This document shows, piece after piece, positions 63,659 to 64,000 of a stretch of DNA of 64,000 nt; position 1 is the first letter of the stretch; each line of letters opens with the position of its first letter. The notes under the pieces were generated by a model. That model searched no databases. It was not told the DNA's origin and worked only from the letters and a program-made list of their open reading frames with translations. Made by a program: the position numbers and the translations under genes. Source of the DNA: Bacteroidales bacterium (lineage in GTDB: Bacteria > Bacteroidota > Bacteroidia > Bacteroidales > UBA12077); assembly GCA_003446015.1 (NCBI GenBank), contig DMBU01000193.1, positions 29,980-93,979 on the forward strand, given 5' to 3'.

Positions 63659-64000
63659 TCGTTTAACTTTTTATGTTATTATGCAAACACCTCTGCACTA
63701 AAAGTATAAAACTAATGAAAATATAATTTATTATTTTGTTCAATAAATTATTGCGAGTTCAATTAACTATTTGGGATCACTTCAAATTCTTGTGGAATTA
63801 TAAAAATTTACTCTAAATTTTAGCTACTCTATATAAAAAGAAAGTCGAATCGTTCACCCCTCTTAAAGTCGCTCTAAAAAACCTCTGTTTTATATCAAAA
63901 GGTTACTTCTGTTAAGGGTGAAACAATAGCAAAACTAGTATCGATAATAAAGAATATTTACTTAATTAGTATAGAACGTTGTTGTATTTTATTAAATGAA
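63659..64000. other. Terminal noncoding region
   Basis: This is the 342-bp upstream region of the permease gene, AT-rich, with no reading frame. An imperfect inverted repeat TTCACCCCTCTTAA (63853) / TTAAGGGTGAA (63913) is present with a long loop. TGCACTAAAAGTAT (63694-63707) also occurs at 57444-57457. Neither is convincing as a functional site. Confidence 0.4.

Noticed and set aside
57444..63707. 14-nt identity TGCACTAAAAGTAT at 57444 and 63694
   Set aside because: Contexts and orientation relative to genes differ, and surrounding sequence shows no further match; probably chance.
1..64000. CRISPR arrays, rRNA genes, prophage or insertion sequences
   Set aside because: No regularly spaced repeats, rRNA sequence, integrase, transposase or phage structural gene was seen in any part of the window.

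Overview
The window is a 64 kb AT-rich chromosomal segment from a member of the Bacteroidota, most likely a marine Marinilabiliales- or Bacteroidales-type anaerobe or facultative organism. The evidence is a PorP/SprF-type type IX secretion protein, two ECF sigma/anti-sigma loci (one of FecR type), DUF5916, DUF4382, DUF4252 and GIN-domain exported proteins, and promoters of the Bacteroidota kind (TTTG, about 17-20 nt, TAnnTTTG). No prophage, insertion sequence, CRISPR array or rRNA was seen. Two tRNA genes (Lys-TTT and Gly-CCC) are present. The species-level assignment is inference.

Layout. 0-11.7 kb holds mostly housekeeping and envelope genes: a DUF5916 protein, RicT/PSP1, lipoyl synthase, a ferredoxin reductase-like flavoprotein, MtaB, PorP/SprF coupled to a methyltransferase, a ZIP transporter, a DUF4382 lipoprotein and a PlsC-like acyltransferase. 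11.8-15.4 kb is a minus-strand biotin-dependent acyl-CoA carboxylase operon (carboxyltransferase, biotin carboxylase, biotin carrier). 15.9-21.1 kb has an exported WD40-caspase fusion, a flavodoxin, a MazEF pair with a well-formed promoter/operator, Ogt, a VOC protein and a TlpA-like lipoprotein. 21.2-31.2 kb has an FtsX/MacB-type permease, a Crp/Fnr regulator and a GlpD / alkyl-DHAP-synthase-like / FGGY-kinase cluster followed by a membrane methyltransferase, then YccF and a GIN-domain lipoprotein.

31.3-37 kb has a dicarboxylate or amino-acid symporter, an 839-bp AT-rich noncoding region full of short repeats and TTACA-TGTAA dyads, a small HTH regulator, PyrD, NhaD, tRNA-Lys and a thioesterase. 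37.3-41.8 kb is an envelope module: three DUF4252 paralogues around an ECF sigma/anti-sigma pair, plus a larger lipoprotein and a structured intergenic element. 41.8-47.8 kb has a membrane phosphoesterase, an ArfB-like hydrolase, tRNA-Gly, then a LexA-like S24 repressor divergent from a two-gene radical-SAM DNA-metabolism pair, and an AEC permease. 48-51.3 kb is a sigma/FecR/STN operon whose third gene is not a TonB receptor. 51.3-64 kb contains a DUF1648 membrane protein, a repeat-rich signal-less GH16-like protein with an altered catalytic motif, an M3-like metallopeptidase lipoprotein, EgtB, a DUF427 protein, a CHASE histidine kinase, a kelch protein and a second FtsX/MacB-type permease.

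The strongest leads for something not yet described are the DUF4252-sigma module, the GH16-like repeat protein, the S24/radical-SAM divergon, the GlpD/AGPS-like/FGGY cluster and the FecR operon lacking its receptor. No assignment was checked against a database; all family names come from motif recognition.
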